The notes: generated by a model not told the origin, from the sequence alone. A DNA stretch of 64,000 nucleotides from an uncultured Clostridia bacterium (GCA_947631405.1 CANRLC010000001.1:1-64000), one strand, 5' to 3'; numbered from the stretch's first letter, positions 1 through 9,272 are shown. Numbers and translations: made by a program.

Positions 1-59
1 GTTGGGGCTACCGCCCCAAACCCTGTCTGGGGACATTGTCCCCAGACCCCATCCTGTGA
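1..59 (+). repeat. Hairpin repeat family, copy 1 (cut by window edge)
   Basis: This copy contains two consecutive perfect hairpins. The first has stem TTGGGGC and loop TACC (2-19); the second has a 10-bp stem GTCTGGGGAC and loop ATT (25-47). The sequence is identical to 6511-6564 apart from one base near the end. The left part of the element lies outside the window. It stops about 25 bases short of the stop codon of the VanW gene, so it lies just 3' of that gene and antisense to it. Confidence 0.85.
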
Positions 60-85
60 TATAAAGATTCTAGCTGAAAAAAGTA

Positions 86-1213
86 TCAGCCCTCGACCGT
101 CGTCTCTTCCGCCTCCGGCGTCCACGCGCCCTTGCGGATGCAGATGCACAGCGAGCCGTTCTGCGCGGTGCAGTCGATGGTGATGGGGAAGTCGAAGTCG
201 TTGCGGAAGATCAGGTTCAGTTCGCCGCGCCCGACCGCCGCGTCCACGCCGTGCGGCGCGTAGCTCGCGCCGCCGGGGCCGTGCGGCCTGCGGTGGACGA
301 TGGTCATCCCCTGCGGCAGCTGAAGCAGCACGTTGTAGAGCGTCGTGGACACCTGACAGGTGCCGCCGCCGTAGCCTGCGACGGTGCCGCCGTCGATCAG
401 CACGGGAGAGGGCAGATACCCGCGCGCGCGGGTGTACGGCCCGGCGGTGGTGTTGAAGTTGACCTCCTCGCCGGGCTGGTACGTCTTGCCGATGTACTGG
501 CAGCCCAGTCGGATATTTTCCATGCGGCCGATGTTGAGTTCCGTGTGCGTGACGGCATAAAAGGTTGTAAAGGCCGCGAGGATGTCGCCGTCCCGCGCGT
601 AATCGACCGTGGGCGACACGGGCGTCAGCTCGGTCAGATCGCCCAGATACATGTAGCCGACCTGCCGCCTGTAGGGCACGACCGCCCAGCCGTCCTCGAT
701 CAGCCAGAAGCTCAGCCGCGTGCCCGCGGGGTAAGCGGCGATCTCGTCGGCTGAGGCGCTGGGGGAGACGCGCAGGGAGGTGTCCGCGCTCGTCACGGCG
801 GTGAAGGCGTTGGGCACCACGCCGTAGGCGGGCGTGTCGGGCGAGAGCGGCGTGATCTCATCGACGTTGTGGCGGCCCAGATAGTAGACGCCCTTCTCGT
901 CGTCCCAGCAGTAGAGCCAGTACTGGTCAAAGCCGAAAATCTGAATCTCGTCGCGCGCGTCGACCGCGCCGACGGCCTCGCTGTTCGCGTCCGGCTGGCT
1001 GCGCATGCGCATGCTGATCTTCGCCCGGCCGACGTAGAGGATGGCCGGTTTGCCGCTCGCGTCAGCCGTGGCGATTGCTTCCGGATAGAGGATGCCGTAG
1101 CCGACGTCGCTCGGCTTGGTAGCGGCGAAGGCCCCTGCGGGCAGCAGCGCGGCGGACAGCGCCAGCGCCAACGCGCGGCAGAGGAGGGATTGATGACGGA
1201 ACGCTTTTTGCAC
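86..1213 (-). CDS. Exported VanW-domain protein with SH3-like repeats
   Basis: The protein has 375 residues from the GTG at 1213. An N-terminal signal peptide (hydrophobic ALALALSAALLPAGAFA) is followed by two SH3-like stretches (about residues 60-200) and a C-terminal VanW domain with the motif GGGTCQVSTTLYNVLL. VanW proteins occur in some vancomycin-resistance clusters, but most are chromosomal cell-surface proteins of unknown activity; the combination with SH3-like repeats suggests a wall-associated role. I chose the GTG because GGGAGG lies six bases before it and it begins a clean signal peptide. An in-frame ATG at 1246 adds 11 residues but has no visible ribosome site and lies very close to the predicted transcription start. 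No van resistance genes are nearby. Confidence 0.85.
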   Translation of the reverse strand: MQKAFRHQSLLCRALALALSAALLPAGAFAATKPSDVGYGILYPEAIATADASGKPAILYVGRAKISMRMRSQPDANSEAVGAVDARDEIQIFGFDQYWLYCWDDEKGVYYLGRHNVDEITPLSPDTPAYGVVPNAFTAVTSADTSLRVSPSASADEIAAYPAGTRLSFWLIEDGWAVVPYRRQVGYMYLGDLTELTPVSPTVDYARDGDILAAFTTFYAVTHTELNIGRMENIRLGCQYIGKTYQPGEEVNFNTTAGPYTRARGYLPSPVLIDGGTVAGYGGGTCQVSTTLYNVLLQLPQGMTIVHRRPHGPGGASYAPHGVDAAVGRGELNLIFRNDFDFPITIDCTAQNGSLCICIRKGAWTPEAEETTVEG

Positions 1214-1265
1214 GGGACGCCTCCCAAATATGCTATAGACAAGCATGGACTGGATGAACTGCCTT

Positions 1266-1294
1266 ATTATACCGCGAAACGGGGCGCAAGGCAA
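1266..1294 (-). promoter_or_regulatory. Sigma-A-type promoter of the VanW gene
   Basis: On the minus strand, TTGCCT (1289-1294) is separated by 17 bases from a perfect TATAAT (1266-1271). The predicted transcript would start near 1258, about 45 bases before the chosen GTG. Confidence 0.7.
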
Positions 1295-1332
1295 GCGGCA
1301 ATACGGCATACTTTGTGCGGGAGGCGAAGGAT

Positions 1333-1830
1333 ATGGCAAGCGCATGGATTCTCAAAACCGCGCGCGGCGAGCGCGCGGGCTTCGTGCAGCAGGCGGCATC
1401 GACGCTGCGCGCAAAGGCGCGCATGGACGGCGAGGGCGAGGCGAGCCTCGTCTGGGGAGACGGGGACGGCGAGATCGGGAAGGCGGCGCTGCCGCTGGAC
1501 GGGTTGGAGCGCGCGTTCCCCACGGCGGCGGGGCGTCCGCCCGACTACGCCTACGTCGCGCGGGACGGCAGGCTGCTGCTCTGCTCGGGCGAGCGGGCCG
1601 AAGTCGCGTTCCGGGAAACCGAGGCGCGTGAGCGGGAACGCCGGGCGCAGAGCAGGCCGCCGCAGAGGCGGGAGAGCGCTTCCCCCGAACCGCCGCGTCG
1701 GGAAGCGCAGGCGCAGCCGCCAAAGCGCCGGGAGGCCGCGCCTCCGGGCGCGATGCCGGAGCGCAGGTGGCCGCCGCCCCCGGCGTGGCCGAAGGCGCGT
1801 TACGTCTCCGGCCGCTGGACGGGCGGCTGA
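1333..1830 (+). CDS. Hypothetical protein, Arg/Pro-rich C-terminal half
   Basis: The product has 165 residues and I do not recognise it. The ATG at 1333 follows a GGAGG (1319-1323) at good spacing; a GTG at 1315 is also in frame. Residues 1-95 look like a small folded domain (starts MASAWILKTARGERAGF, later YAYVARDGRLLLCSGERAEV). The remainder is low complexity, rich in Arg, Pro, Glu and Ala, and ends WPPPPAWPKARYVSGRWTGG. No signal peptide or membrane segment is visible. The gene is divergent from the VanW gene and its 3' end overlaps the next, convergent gene by 31 bases. The good ribosome site and a conserved-looking tail argue for a real gene. Confidence 0.6.
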   Translation: MASAWILKTARGERAGFVQQAASTLRAKARMDGEGEASLVWGDGDGEIGKAALPLDGLERAFPTAAGRPPDYAYVARDGRLLLCSGERAEVAFRETEARERERRAQSRPPQRRESASPEPPRREAQAQPPKRREAAPPGAMPERRWPPPPAWPKARYVSGRWTGG

Positions 1831-2192
1831 AGCGGCGGATTGCGCCGCGCGGCCGGGGCGTCCAGAAAGGATGCGCTGCGCGCGGCGGCGTTGTGCCGCG
1901 CGGCGATGTCGGAGATGTAGTGCGTGCGCCGGGCGGGAAGCGTGCTCGCGCGAACGCGCGGTTCCGGGATCACCGGAGGCTCCGGCACGGCCTGCGGCAC
2001 AGGCACGGCCTGCGGCTCCGGCGCGGAGGCGGGTTCGGCCGCGCCCCGGCGCGCGGGCGCGGCCTCCTGCGCCGGGACGTCCTGCGCGGCGGACTGCGCG
2101 ACGCTGAACAGATCGTATGCGTTGGCGATCCGGGTGACGGCTTTGGGGATGCTCGCGCGCAAAAGCGCATACGGAGAGACGGATTCCAGCAT
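1800..2192 (-). CDS. Hypothetical protein, Ala/Pro-rich
   Basis: The product has 130 residues and belongs to no family I recognise. The ATG at 2192 is preceded by AAAGGAG with about nine bases spacing, which decides for this strand over overlapping plus-strand frames. The N-terminus (MLESVSPYALLRASIPKAVT) may form an amphipathic helix. The middle is a low-complexity Ala/Pro/Glu linker, and the C-terminal third (RTHYISDIAARHNAAARSASF) could be a second helix. The last 31 bases overlap the convergent gene ending at 1830. No signal peptide or membrane segment is visible. Confidence 0.55.
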   Translation of the reverse strand: MLESVSPYALLRASIPKAVTRIANAYDLFSVAQSAAQDVPAQEAAPARRGAAEPASAPEPQAVPVPQAVPEPPVIPEPRVRASTLPARRTHYISDIAARHNAAARSASFLDAPAARRNPPLQPPVQRPET

Positions 2193-2320
2193 GTTTGAAG
2201 GCTCCTTTCAGGTCGCGGCGTCCGGGCGGCAAGCGCCCGCCCGAGAAACATATTACGCGCGCGCAGCCCGGTCGACACGGGGAAAACGCGCGAAAATTCC
2301 AGCTTTTCTCCAAAATGGGA

Positions 2321-2349
2321 TTGAGAAAATCGGAAAAATCTTGTATAAT
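2321..2349 (+). promoter_or_regulatory. Sigma-A-type promoter of the beta-propeller gene
   Basis: TTGAGA (2321-2326), a 17-base spacer, and a perfect TATAAT (2344-2349) lie in a locally AT-rich stretch about 35 bases before the GTG start of the next gene. Confidence 0.85.
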
Positions 2350-2385
2350 CACTTTATACTATGCTCAAAGTGAGGTGTACACACG

Positions 2386-4740
2386 GTGGACGAACAGATG
2401 AACGAAAGCTCCCAGCCGCCTCGCCGCAGGCGCGCCGCAGCGCAGGAAAAGGCGCTGGAGGAGATCGCGAAGCTTGAGCAGGAGGAATCCGCCTCCGTTA
2501 CGAAAGCGCAAACGCGGACCCCGTCGCCCGCGCAGGAACGTCCCGCCGTCAATCCGCAGACTTGGCAAGAGGACATGGAGAGCGAGGATTATCGCCACCA
2601 CCATTCCGGCCGCCGTCGCCGCCGCAGCAATTCCGGCTGCCTTGTGGCCGTGATCGTGCTGCTGCTCGCGCTGCTGGCCGTGCTCGTGCTCGGCTGGGTG
2701 ATCTTCCCCGAGCAGCGCGAGGCGCTGATGAACGGCGTCAACCCGCTCTCGCTCCCGCAGAGCACGACGCCCGCGCCGGTTCCCGTTCAGTGGGCGACCG
2801 AGGCCCCGCAGGACGCGTGGAACGCGTTCGGTGCGACCGACGCGCCGCTTGCGACCGAGACGCCCGCAGGCGCTTTGATCTTTGGCGCGTCCACGCCGCT
2901 CCCGCAGCAGGCGCCCACGGCGGAGCCTTCCCAGAGCGCGAGCGCCGTCTATCTGCCCGGCGGGGCCGGCGTCGCCACGGCGGAGCCGCTTCCGACGCCC
3001 ACGCCTACGCCGACGTCCACCCCGACACCGACCCCGACGCCGACGCCGTCTCCGACGCCCACGCCGACGCCCACCCCGACGCCGACGCCCGTGCCGACAC
3101 CGACCCCGACGCCCACGCCGACGCCGACGCCCACCCCGACGCCGACGCCCACGCCGACCCCGTCTCCGACCCCGACCCCGTCGCCCACGCCCAGCCCGAC
3201 GCCGTACATCGCGTCCAAGGCGAGCGCCGCTGAGGGCGCCGAGGCTTCGGCGCTGATCGCAAGCAGCTTTGCCGTGACGGGCGGCGCGCAGCAGGAGAGC
3301 CTCACGCAGGACGTCTCCATGGGCGATCCGGATGTCTACGCCCGCGAGGACGGCGTGCTCACCTTCCGCGGCGGCCCGCTGCGCCAGAATGCGGCCTACG
3401 GCACGGTGAATGTGGAAAGCGCGCAGCTCGCCGTGCTGCGCGGCGTGCGCACGACGATGCTGGGCACCAAGACCGGCTTTGGCTACGGCTCGCAGCCCGT
3501 GATCGTCAAGTGGTATTCCAACATCCGCGAGATGATGGATCTCTCCGACGCCGCGCGCGCGACGACCGCCCTCAAGGAGGTTATTTTCCCGTCGGACGAC
3601 GGACGCATCTACTTCTTCAACCTCGACGACCAGACCTACACGCGCGACCCGATCGACGTGGGCCTGCCGATGGGCGTCGCGGCGAGCGTCAACCCCTACG
3701 GCTACCCGCTGCTCTACGTCGGCCAGAAGGACAACGCGGCGCTCGATTACGAGGGCGTCATGGGCATGCGCGTCTACAACCTCGTCGATCGCACGCTGGC
3801 GGCGTTCAGCACGGGATTTGACGAGAACGCGACGAACGCGGCCTCCGGCGCGATCTCCGGCGCGGCGCTGGTGGAGTCCGGCTCCGACACGCTGATCTAC
3901 GGCTCCGACAACGGCCTGCTCTACACCGTCAAGATGAACACCAAGATGGATCTGGATGCGGGGACGGTCTCCGTCTCCCCGGAGAGCGCGGCCTACGGCT
4001 ACGCCTCCGCGACGCGCGGCGACCCGAAGGGCATCCCGTCGAGCGTGGCCGCCTACGGCGATTACGCCTTCTTCGGCGACCGCGCGGGCATCATCCAGTG
4101 CGTCGATATGAAGACCATGCAGCCCGTCTGGGCCTTCGACATGGGCGACACCGTGCTCGCCAACGTCTCCCTCGAGGTCGGCGAGGACGGAGAGGTCGCG
4201 CTCTACGCGGGCGACGTCATCGAGCAGAGCGGGCGCAGCGGCCCGGTGCGGCTGGTCAAGCTCGACGCCATGACCGGCGAGCTGCTCTGGGAGTATCAGG
4301 GCCAGCTCCGCGGCAAGTTCAATTCCAAGAGCGCCAAGGCCGGAACCTACGCGGGCCTGATGGCCTCGCCGCTGGTGGGTCAGGGCGACATCGACGATCT
4401 GGTGATCTTCAACCTCAACAACATCGACGAGGACGGCAAGGATTCTTCCTTCTACTCGGTGGTGGTGGCGCTGGATAAGCAGACCGGCGAGGAGGTCTGG
4501 AGGCAGCCGCTCTACGTCAACTCCGAATCCTCTCCGATCGCGCTCTACGAGCCGACGGGCAAGAGCTATCTGGTCATGGGCGACGACAACGGCACCCTGC
4601 GCCTGATGGACGGCTTCACCGGAAGCACGATCAGCACTGTGGAGCTGGGGTCGCCGATCAAGGGTTCGCCCGCGGCATACGGCAATCAGATCGTCGTGGG
4701 CACGACGGGCGGCTTGGTGTACTTCGTCGAGCTGCAATAA
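2386..4740 (+). CDS. Membrane-anchored PQQ-like beta-propeller protein with Thr-Pro linker
   Basis: The product has 784 residues from a GTG at 2386, with GAGG ten bases upstream; an ATG four codons later is the alternative. Residues 1-80 are charged and cytoplasmic, 85-107 form one transmembrane helix, 110-200 are Pro/Thr/Ala-rich, 203-275 are an almost pure Thr-Pro linker, and about 315-784 look like a PQQ/WD40-like beta-propeller with repeated blocks of the type [16 protein letters not shown] and EVWRQPLYV. The layout suggests an extracytoplasmic propeller held away from the membrane by a rigid spacer that may cross the wall. Its ligand or partner is unknown. The gene has its own promoter and a hairpin after it. 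Confidence 0.85.
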   Translation: MDEQMNESSQPPRRRRAAAQEKALEEIAKLEQEESASVTKAQTRTPSPAQERPAVNPQTWQEDMESEDYRHHHSGRRRRRSNSGCLVAVIVLLLALLAVLVLGWVIFPEQREALMNGVNPLSLPQSTTPAPVPVQWATEAPQDAWNAFGATDAPLATETPAGALIFGASTPLPQQAPTAEPSQSASAVYLPGGAGVATAEPLPTPTPTPTSTPTPTPTPTPSPTPTPTPTPTPTPVPTPTPTPTPTPTPTPTPTPTPTPSPTPTPSPTPSPTPYIASKASAAEGAEASALIASSFAVTGGAQQESLTQDVSMGDPDVYAREDGVLTFRGGPLRQNAAYGTVNVESAQLAVLRGVRTTMLGTKTGFGYGSQPVIVKWYSNIREMMDLSDAARATTALKEVIFPSDDGRIYFFNLDDQTYTRDPIDVGLPMGVAASVNPYGYPLLYVGQKDNAALDYEGVMGMRVYNLVDRTLAAFSTGFDENATNAASGAISGAALVESGSDTLIYGSDNGLLYTVKMNTKMDLDAGTVSVSPESAAYGYASATRGDPKGIPSSVAAYGDYAFFGDRAGIIQCVDMKTMQPVWAFDMGDTVLANVSLEVGEDGEVALYAGDVIEQSGRSGPVRLVKLDAMTGELLWEYQGQLRGKFNSKSAKAGTYAGLMASPLVGQGDIDDLVIFNLNNIDEDGKDSSFYSVVVALDKQTGEEVWRQPLYVNSESSPIALYEPTGKSYLVMGDDNGTLRLMDGFTGSTISTVELGSPIKGSPAAYGNQIVVGTTGGLVYFVELQ
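2992..3210 (+). repeat. Thr-Pro coding repeat
   Basis: An imperfect hexanucleotide repeat (ACGCCG / ACGCCC / ACCCCG units) encodes about 70 residues of Thr-Pro dipeptides, with occasional Ser-Pro and one Val-Pro, inside the beta-propeller protein. Third codon positions are mixed, so the repeat is much cleaner in protein than in DNA. Confidence 0.9.
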
Positions 4741-4750
4741 CCAAACGCGC

Positions 4751-4780
4751 GCCGCCGCAGGGTTCCTGCGGCGGCCGCTT
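4751..4780 (+). terminator. Hairpin after the beta-propeller gene
   Basis: A perfect 11-bp stem GCCGCCGCAGG with loop GTT (4751-4775) is followed by only a short T stretch. It is a plausible but weak intrinsic terminator before glpK. Confidence 0.55.
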
Positions 4781-4814
4781 TATCCCCGCGCTGCGGCGCA
4801 AAGGAGGTCTTCTT

Positions 4815-6314
4815 ATGCGCTACGTCGTCGCGCTCGATCAGGGCACGACCAGCTCCCGCGCCGTTCTCTTTGACGAGCAGGCGCGCGTGGTGGCGATGAA
4901 GAGCCACGAGTTCGCGCAGATCTATCCAAAACCCGGCTGGGTCGAGCACGACCCGGCGGCCATTCTCGGCACGCAGCTCGACGCGCTGCGCGAGGTGGTC
5001 GCCATCTCCGGCGTGTCGGTTGCGGACATCGCGGCGATCGGCATCACCAACCAGCGCGAGACGACGCTGCTCTGGGATCGCAAGACGGGCCAGCCCGTGT
5101 ATAACGCGATTGTCTGGCAGTGCCGCCGCACCGCGCCGCTGGTGCGCCGCCTGTGCGAGGAGGGGCTGGAAGCACACATCCGCGAGACGACGGGCCTCGT
5201 GCCGGACGCGTACTTTTCCGGCACCAAGCTCTGCTGGCTGCTGGACACGCTGGGCCTTCGCGAGCGCGCCGAGCGCGGCGAACTGTGCTTTGGCACGGTG
5301 GACAGCTTCCTCGCGTATCACCTGATCGCCGAGCGCCCGCACGTCACCGACGCGACCAACGCCAGCCGCACGATGCTCTACGACATCCACAAGGGCGATT
5401 GGGACGACGAGCTGCTGCGCGCGCTGCGCATCCCGCGCGCGCTGCTGCCGCGCGTGGTGGATACCAGCGGCGTGATCGGCATGCTCGACCCGCAGATCCT
5501 CGGCCGCGCGATTCCCGTGGCGGCGCTGGCGGGCGACCAGCACAGCGCGCTCTTCGGGCAGGGCTGCTTTGAGCCGGGCATGATGAAGAACACCTACGGC
5601 ACGGGCTGCTTCCTGCTCATGAACGCGGGCGATGCGCCCGTGCGCAGCCAGAGCGGCCTCATCTCCACCGTCGCGTGGCGGCTGGGCGGGCGCACGACCT
5701 ACGCGCTGGAGGGCAGCGTGTTCGTCGGCGGCGCGGTCGTGCAGTGGCTGCGCGACGAGATGAAGCTGATCTCGCGCGCGTCGGAGACGGAGGCCATCGC
5801 GCGTTCCATCCCGGACAGCGGCGGCGTCTATGTCGTGCCGACGTTCACGGGGCTGGGCGCGCCGTACTGGGATATGGACAGCCGCGGCGCGATTCTGGGG
5901 CTTACGCGCGGTTCGGGGCGCGCGCAGATCGTCCGCGCCGCGCTGGAATCGATCGCCTATCAGTCCGCCGACCTCGTGCGCGCGATGAGCGCGGACTGCG
6001 GCAGGCCGCTCGTGGAATTGCGCGTGGACGGCGGCGCGAGCGCAAACGGGTTTTTGATGCAGTTCCAGTCCGACCTGCTCGGCTGCGACGTCGTGCGGCC
6101 CGCCGTCATCGAGACGACGGCGCTGGGCGCGGCGCTGCTGGCCGGGCTGGCCGTGGGCGTGTGGGAGAGCGTGGACGAGCTGCGGCGCATCTGGCGCATG
6201 GATGCGCGCTTCTCCCCGAGCATGGACGAGGCCGCGCGGGGGCGCGCCCTGCGCGGCTGGCGGCGCGCGGTGGAGCGCAGCATGCGTTGGGCGGAGGAGG
6301 AGCCGCAGGGCTGA
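4815..6314 (+). CDS. glpK: Glycerol kinase
   Basis: The product has 499 residues, the usual length. It phosphorylates glycerol with ATP to sn-glycerol 3-phosphate in the cytoplasm. The FGGY-family N-terminal phosphate-binding motif DQGTTSSR (8-15), the [10 protein letters not shown] glycerol-site motif (near 79) and the C-terminal [13 protein letters not shown] block are all present. The ATG follows AAAGGAGG. In many Firmicutes a His in a HFYG motif before AGDQ is phosphorylated by HPr; here the stretch before [11 protein letters not shown] reads [11 protein letters not shown] and I see no such His, so that activation route seems absent. There is no glpF or glpD beside it. A hairpin repeat copy lies downstream. 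Confidence 0.95.
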   Translation: MRYVVALDQGTTSSRAVLFDEQARVVAMKSHEFAQIYPKPGWVEHDPAAILGTQLDALREVVAISGVSVADIAAIGITNQRETTLLWDRKTGQPVYNAIVWQCRRTAPLVRRLCEEGLEAHIRETTGLVPDAYFSGTKLCWLLDTLGLRERAERGELCFGTVDSFLAYHLIAERPHVTDATNASRTMLYDIHKGDWDDELLRALRIPRALLPRVVDTSGVIGMLDPQILGRAIPVAALAGDQHSALFGQGCFEPGMMKNTYGTGCFLLMNAGDAPVRSQSGLISTVAWRLGGRTTYALEGSVFVGGAVVQWLRDEMKLISRASETEAIARSIPDSGGVYVVPTFTGLGAPYWDMDSRGAILGLTRGSGRAQIVRAALESIAYQSADLVRAMSADCGRPLVELRVDGGASANGFLMQFQSDLLGCDVVRPAVIETTALGAALLAGLAVGVWESVDELRRIWRMDARFSPSMDEAARGRALRGWRRAVERSMRWAEEEPQG

Positions 6315-6420
6315 GGGCAATACGGCAAAACCCAGACTGCAAGAAACAGACTGCCGGTCTTAAAAGCGGTTTGAGACGCGCGGTCTGCGGAAGGGAAACG
6401 GCGGTTCGGGCGTCATACAA

Positions 6421-6580
6421 TTCTCAAATCAAATCATGTTCATGGTGAACCCGCCCGGGATCGCTTCGCTTCCGGGCTACTATTTGAAATCGCTTCGCGA
6501 TTTGGGATACGTTGGGGCTACCGCCCCAAACCCTGTCTGGGGACATTGTCCCCAGACCCCATCTTGTGTTTCGCACCAAA
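6421..6580 (+). repeat. Hairpin repeat family, copy 2 (most complete)
   Basis: Five hairpins occur in series: H1 GCCCGG...CCGGGC (6453-6477); H2 AAATCGC-TTC-GCGATTT (6487-6503); H3 TTGGGGC-TACC-GCCCCAA (6512-6529); H4 with a 10-bp stem and loop ATT (6535-6557); H5 GTGT-TTC-GCAC (6566-6576). The left boundary ATTCTCAAATCAAAT is shared with copy 3. All stems except the H5 wobble are perfect. No open frame with a ribosome site lies inside. The family is REP-like in form; no transposase of the kind that mobilises such repeats is in the window. Confidence 0.85.
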
Positions 6581-6596
6581 ATAAGTATCGCTATTC

Positions 6597-6639
6597 AAAA
6601 TTGCAGCTCACACTTTGCGGGCCGCAATTTTTATTTTTT
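6597..6639 (+). terminator. Terminator-like inverted repeat
   Basis: AAAATTGC (6597-6604) pairs with GCAATTTT (6624-6631) and is followed by TATTTTTT. The loop is long at 19 bases, so the call is tentative; it could terminate transcripts coming from glpK. Confidence 0.4.
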
Positions 6640-6746
6640 CCCGCGCGGTGAAATTTTCCCGCGCGGCTTTCGTCTTACATAGTGAAGCTACAAAAGCGCG
6701 TCCGCCCGCAAGGGCGGCTCAAACAGGACAAAGAGGAGGCGATTGA

Positions 6747-9272
6747 ATGAAAAGAGGTTTGGCCTGCGCGCTCGCGCTGCTGGCGGCCCTGCTGCCGCTG
6801 TGTGGCGCATGCGCCGCGGAGGAGGCGCAAAGCGTGCGGATGCTGGCCGAAGTAGGCTATGACGGCGTCTTCCCGCTGGGAAGCTGGACGCCCGTCGAGG
6901 TCGAGATCACCGCCGGCACGGACATGGATGCCCTGCTCGGCGTGCAGGTGATCGTGGAGGACGACCGCTACGACGTCGTGGAGACGCCCGTTTCGCTCGA
7001 GGCGGGGAAGACGCAGCGCGTCCGCCTGAGCGTGCAGCCGCTGCTCGAGCAGCGGCGCTTCCCGATCGCGCTCACGGACGCCGACGGGCGGCAGATCGCC
7101 GCGACGGTCGCTGCGCCCGTGCGGCTGCTCTCCAGCGACGCCGCGCTGATCGGCGTGCTGGGCGATCCCACGGGCGAGCTGGCGCAGGCGATGCGCGTGA
7201 CGGCGGGGCGCGACGCGCTCGACCGGGGCGACGCGATGGAGACCGTCTCTCTGACTGCGGAGAATTTCCCGCAGCAGGAGCGCGAACTGGCCGCGTTCGG
7301 CATGCTGGTCGCAGACGGCTTCAGCATGAGCGACCTGAGCGAGGCGCAGCAGGCGCTCGTGGTGCGCTGGCTGAAGGACGGCGGCGTCCTGCTCGCGGGC
7401 GAAGGGGAGCGGCAGTCCATTGACTGGGTCGCATCCCACACGGGCGTGAGCGCCCCGCAGGCCGGAGAAGGCGCGCTGGAAGCGGTTCGCGCCTACGCGG
7501 GATTGGCAAGCGAGGAGACGCTGCCGCAGGAGACGGCGGCCGAAAAAGCGCCGCCTGCCGCCGCGCCGCCCGGGGACGCGCTGGCGTTTGACGCGGCGAG
7601 CGGCGCGGCGTGCTTGACGGGCCTAGCCGTCGGCGAGGGCTACGCGCTGTGCGCGGGCTTTTCGCTCAGCGCGCCGCAGGCGCTCAGCGCCGCCGGGGAC
7701 GAGGCGCTCTGGCAGCGCGTCTTGCTTGAGGCCGCGCCGGAGGTCTACGAGCGGATGACGCGCACCTATAGCCGCGGCAACTGGCGCTTTTCCGAATCGC
7801 TGACGGGCATGCTGCATGTGAGCGAGGGCGTGAGCATCCTGCCCGCCGTGCTGCTGCTGGCGGCGTATGTGCCGCTGGCCGGCGTCGCGCTGTTCGCGCT
7901 GTGCAAGCGGCGCGACAGGAGCCGTGCGCTCTGGGCGCTCATCCCGCTGTGCGCCGTCGTCTGTGCGGTGCTGGTGGCGGCGCTGGGCGCTGCGCTGGGG
8001 CTTGACCGCCCGGCCGAGGCGTCGCTCACCCTCGCTCAGTACGACGCGGACGGGCTGCTGGGCGTGGAGGAGCACGCGAGCGTCGCCTATCCCACCGGCA
8101 CGCGCGCGCGCCTGACCGCCTCAAACGGCGCGCGCATCGAGCGCGGAACCGGCAGGTATTTCCACGACTGGGAGACGCCCGAAAGCGAGGACGAGATGAC
8201 GCTTCGCGACCGCGTGTATGTCTCCGGCGAGGCGGGCATCGAGCTTGCGGCGGTCGCGCCGTGGTATGAGCAAAAGCTGGTCGTGGCGGATGTCGGCGCG
8301 CCGCAGGGTGCGATTGCCGCCACCGCGTGGATGGAGGAGGACGGACTGCACGCGCGCGTGACAAACGGCACCGACGCGCCGCTCGCCGACGGCGTGCTGC
8401 TGACGGAGCTGGGCTACGCGCAGGTGGGCGATCTCGCGCCGGGCGAGACGGCGGAGGCGTTCATCGCGCTGTCCGAGGACACGCCGCTTCGCGAAAACGG
8501 GCGCGAGCGCATCTTGCCGGAAACGCTGCTGCACCGCGCGCGGTACTTTTCCGATGTGATCGACGCGATCGTCAACCCGGAGCGCGAGGCGCAGGATGAC
8601 TTTGACGCGAGCGCCCTGCCGCGGCAGGAAGCCTACGCGCGAAACGTGCTCGCGGCGGAACTGTATGCGGCGGCGGGCGATTCGACGAGCTTTGTCGACG
8701 ACCGGGTCGATTGCCTGTTCGCCGCGCGCTGCGACGCGCTGCCGCTCACGCCCCTGCAGCTGGACGGCGAGACCATCTCGCGCACGGCACACCGGGGCGT
8801 CGTCACCGCGCGGGCGGCGTTTGAGCGCGTGGGCCGCACGGGCGTCTTCTACGACCCGGAGGGCGCGCATCCGCCCCGGCGCGCCGAGACGGACGGCGAC
8901 GGCGCGCCGCAAATGGGCGAGCCGCTCGAGTCGGACTACTACGTCGCCTTTGAGGATGAGATCACGCTGGGCTTTGACCTGAGCACGCTGGGAGAGGACG
9001 AGCCGACCCTCGTGCGCCTGCTGAATCTGAGCAGCGCAAAGGAGGCTTTGGACGCCTCACTCTCGATCTACGACCACGAGGCGGGCCGCTTTGTGGAGGC
9101 GGCGCAGGCGTGGCAGATCGATCTCACGGGCGACGCGCTGCGCCGCGCGCTGGGCGAGGAGGGGCAGATCTTCCTGCGCTACTCGTGCCCGGGCGAAACG
9201 TGCGATCTGTCGATTCCGTCCATCATCGTAAAGGGCGTCGCAAAGACGCAGAAGGGAGGCGGCGCGCTATGA
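6747..9272 (+). CDS. Large exported membrane protein of an ABC-2 locus
   Basis: The product has 841 residues. A signal peptide (LACALALLAALLPLCGACA) is followed by a beta-rich extracytoplasmic domain (30-125), a GATase-like fold region (about 130-300: LIGVLGDPTG, DGFSMSDLSEAQQALVVRWL, GGVLLAGEGE), two transmembrane helices (about 361-383 and 393-413), and a second large extracytoplasmic domain (420-840). No catalytic Cys is visible in the GATase-like part, so it is probably structural. The gene overlaps the ABC ATPase by four bases (ATGA) and is followed by an ABC-2 permease, so it probably acts with that transporter. The arrangement recalls gliding/export-type loci in which a similar protein accompanies ABC-2 genes, but substrate and function are unknown. 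The start follows GAGGAGG. Confidence 0.75.
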   Translation: MKRGLACALALLAALLPLCGACAAEEAQSVRMLAEVGYDGVFPLGSWTPVEVEITAGTDMDALLGVQVIVEDDRYDVVETPVSLEAGKTQRVRLSVQPLLEQRRFPIALTDADGRQIAATVAAPVRLLSSDAALIGVLGDPTGELAQAMRVTAGRDALDRGDAMETVSLTAENFPQQERELAAFGMLVADGFSMSDLSEAQQALVVRWLKDGGVLLAGEGERQSIDWVASHTGVSAPQAGEGALEAVRAYAGLASEETLPQETAAEKAPPAAAPPGDALAFDAASGAACLTGLAVGEGYALCAGFSLSAPQALSAAGDEALWQRVLLEAAPEVYERMTRTYSRGNWRFSESLTGMLHVSEGVSILPAVLLLAAYVPLAGVALFALCKRRDRSRALWALIPLCAVVCAVLVAALGAALGLDRPAEASLTLAQYDADGLLGVEEHASVAYPTGTRARLTASNGARIERGTGRYFHDWETPESEDEMTLRDRVYVSGEAGIELAAVAPWYEQKLVVADVGAPQGAIAATAWMEEDGLHARVTNGTDAPLADGVLLTELGYAQVGDLAPGETAEAFIALSEDTPLRENGRERILPETLLHRARYFSDVIDAIVNPEREAQDDFDASALPRQEAYARNVLAAELYAAAGDSTSFVDDRVDCLFAARCDALPLTPLQLDGETISRTAHRGVVTARAAFERVGRTGVFYDPEGAHPPRRAETDGDGAPQMGEPLESDYYVAFEDEITLGFDLSTLGEDEPTLVRLLNLSSAKEALDASLSIYDHEAGRFVEAAQAWQIDLTGDALRRALGEEGQIFLRYSCPGETCDLSIPSIIVKGVAKTQKGGGAL

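Larger units (their letters stand above)
6315..6746. other. 432-bp intergenic region after glpK
   Basis: It holds an unassigned GC-mixed stretch (6315-6420), copy 2 of the hairpin repeat (about 6421-6580), a terminator-like inverted repeat with a T tract (6597-6639), a CCCGCGCGG direct repeat (about 6641-6666) and a small GCAA-loop hairpin (6702-6717) just before the next ribosome site. I see no convincing promoter or small gene. Confidence 0.6.

Noticed and set aside
86-1213. Vancomycin resistance determinant
   Set aside because: A VanW domain alone does not confer resistance; no vanHAX-type genes are present.
3000-3210. Microsatellite or misassembly in the Thr-Pro region
   Set aside because: Codon third positions vary and the frame is kept through to a convincing downstream domain, so it looks like genuine coding sequence.
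2365-4737. 790-residue minus-strand frame opposite the beta-propeller gene
   Set aside because: Shadow frame with Arg/His-rich nonsense composition; the plus strand has promoter, ribosome site and domain structure.
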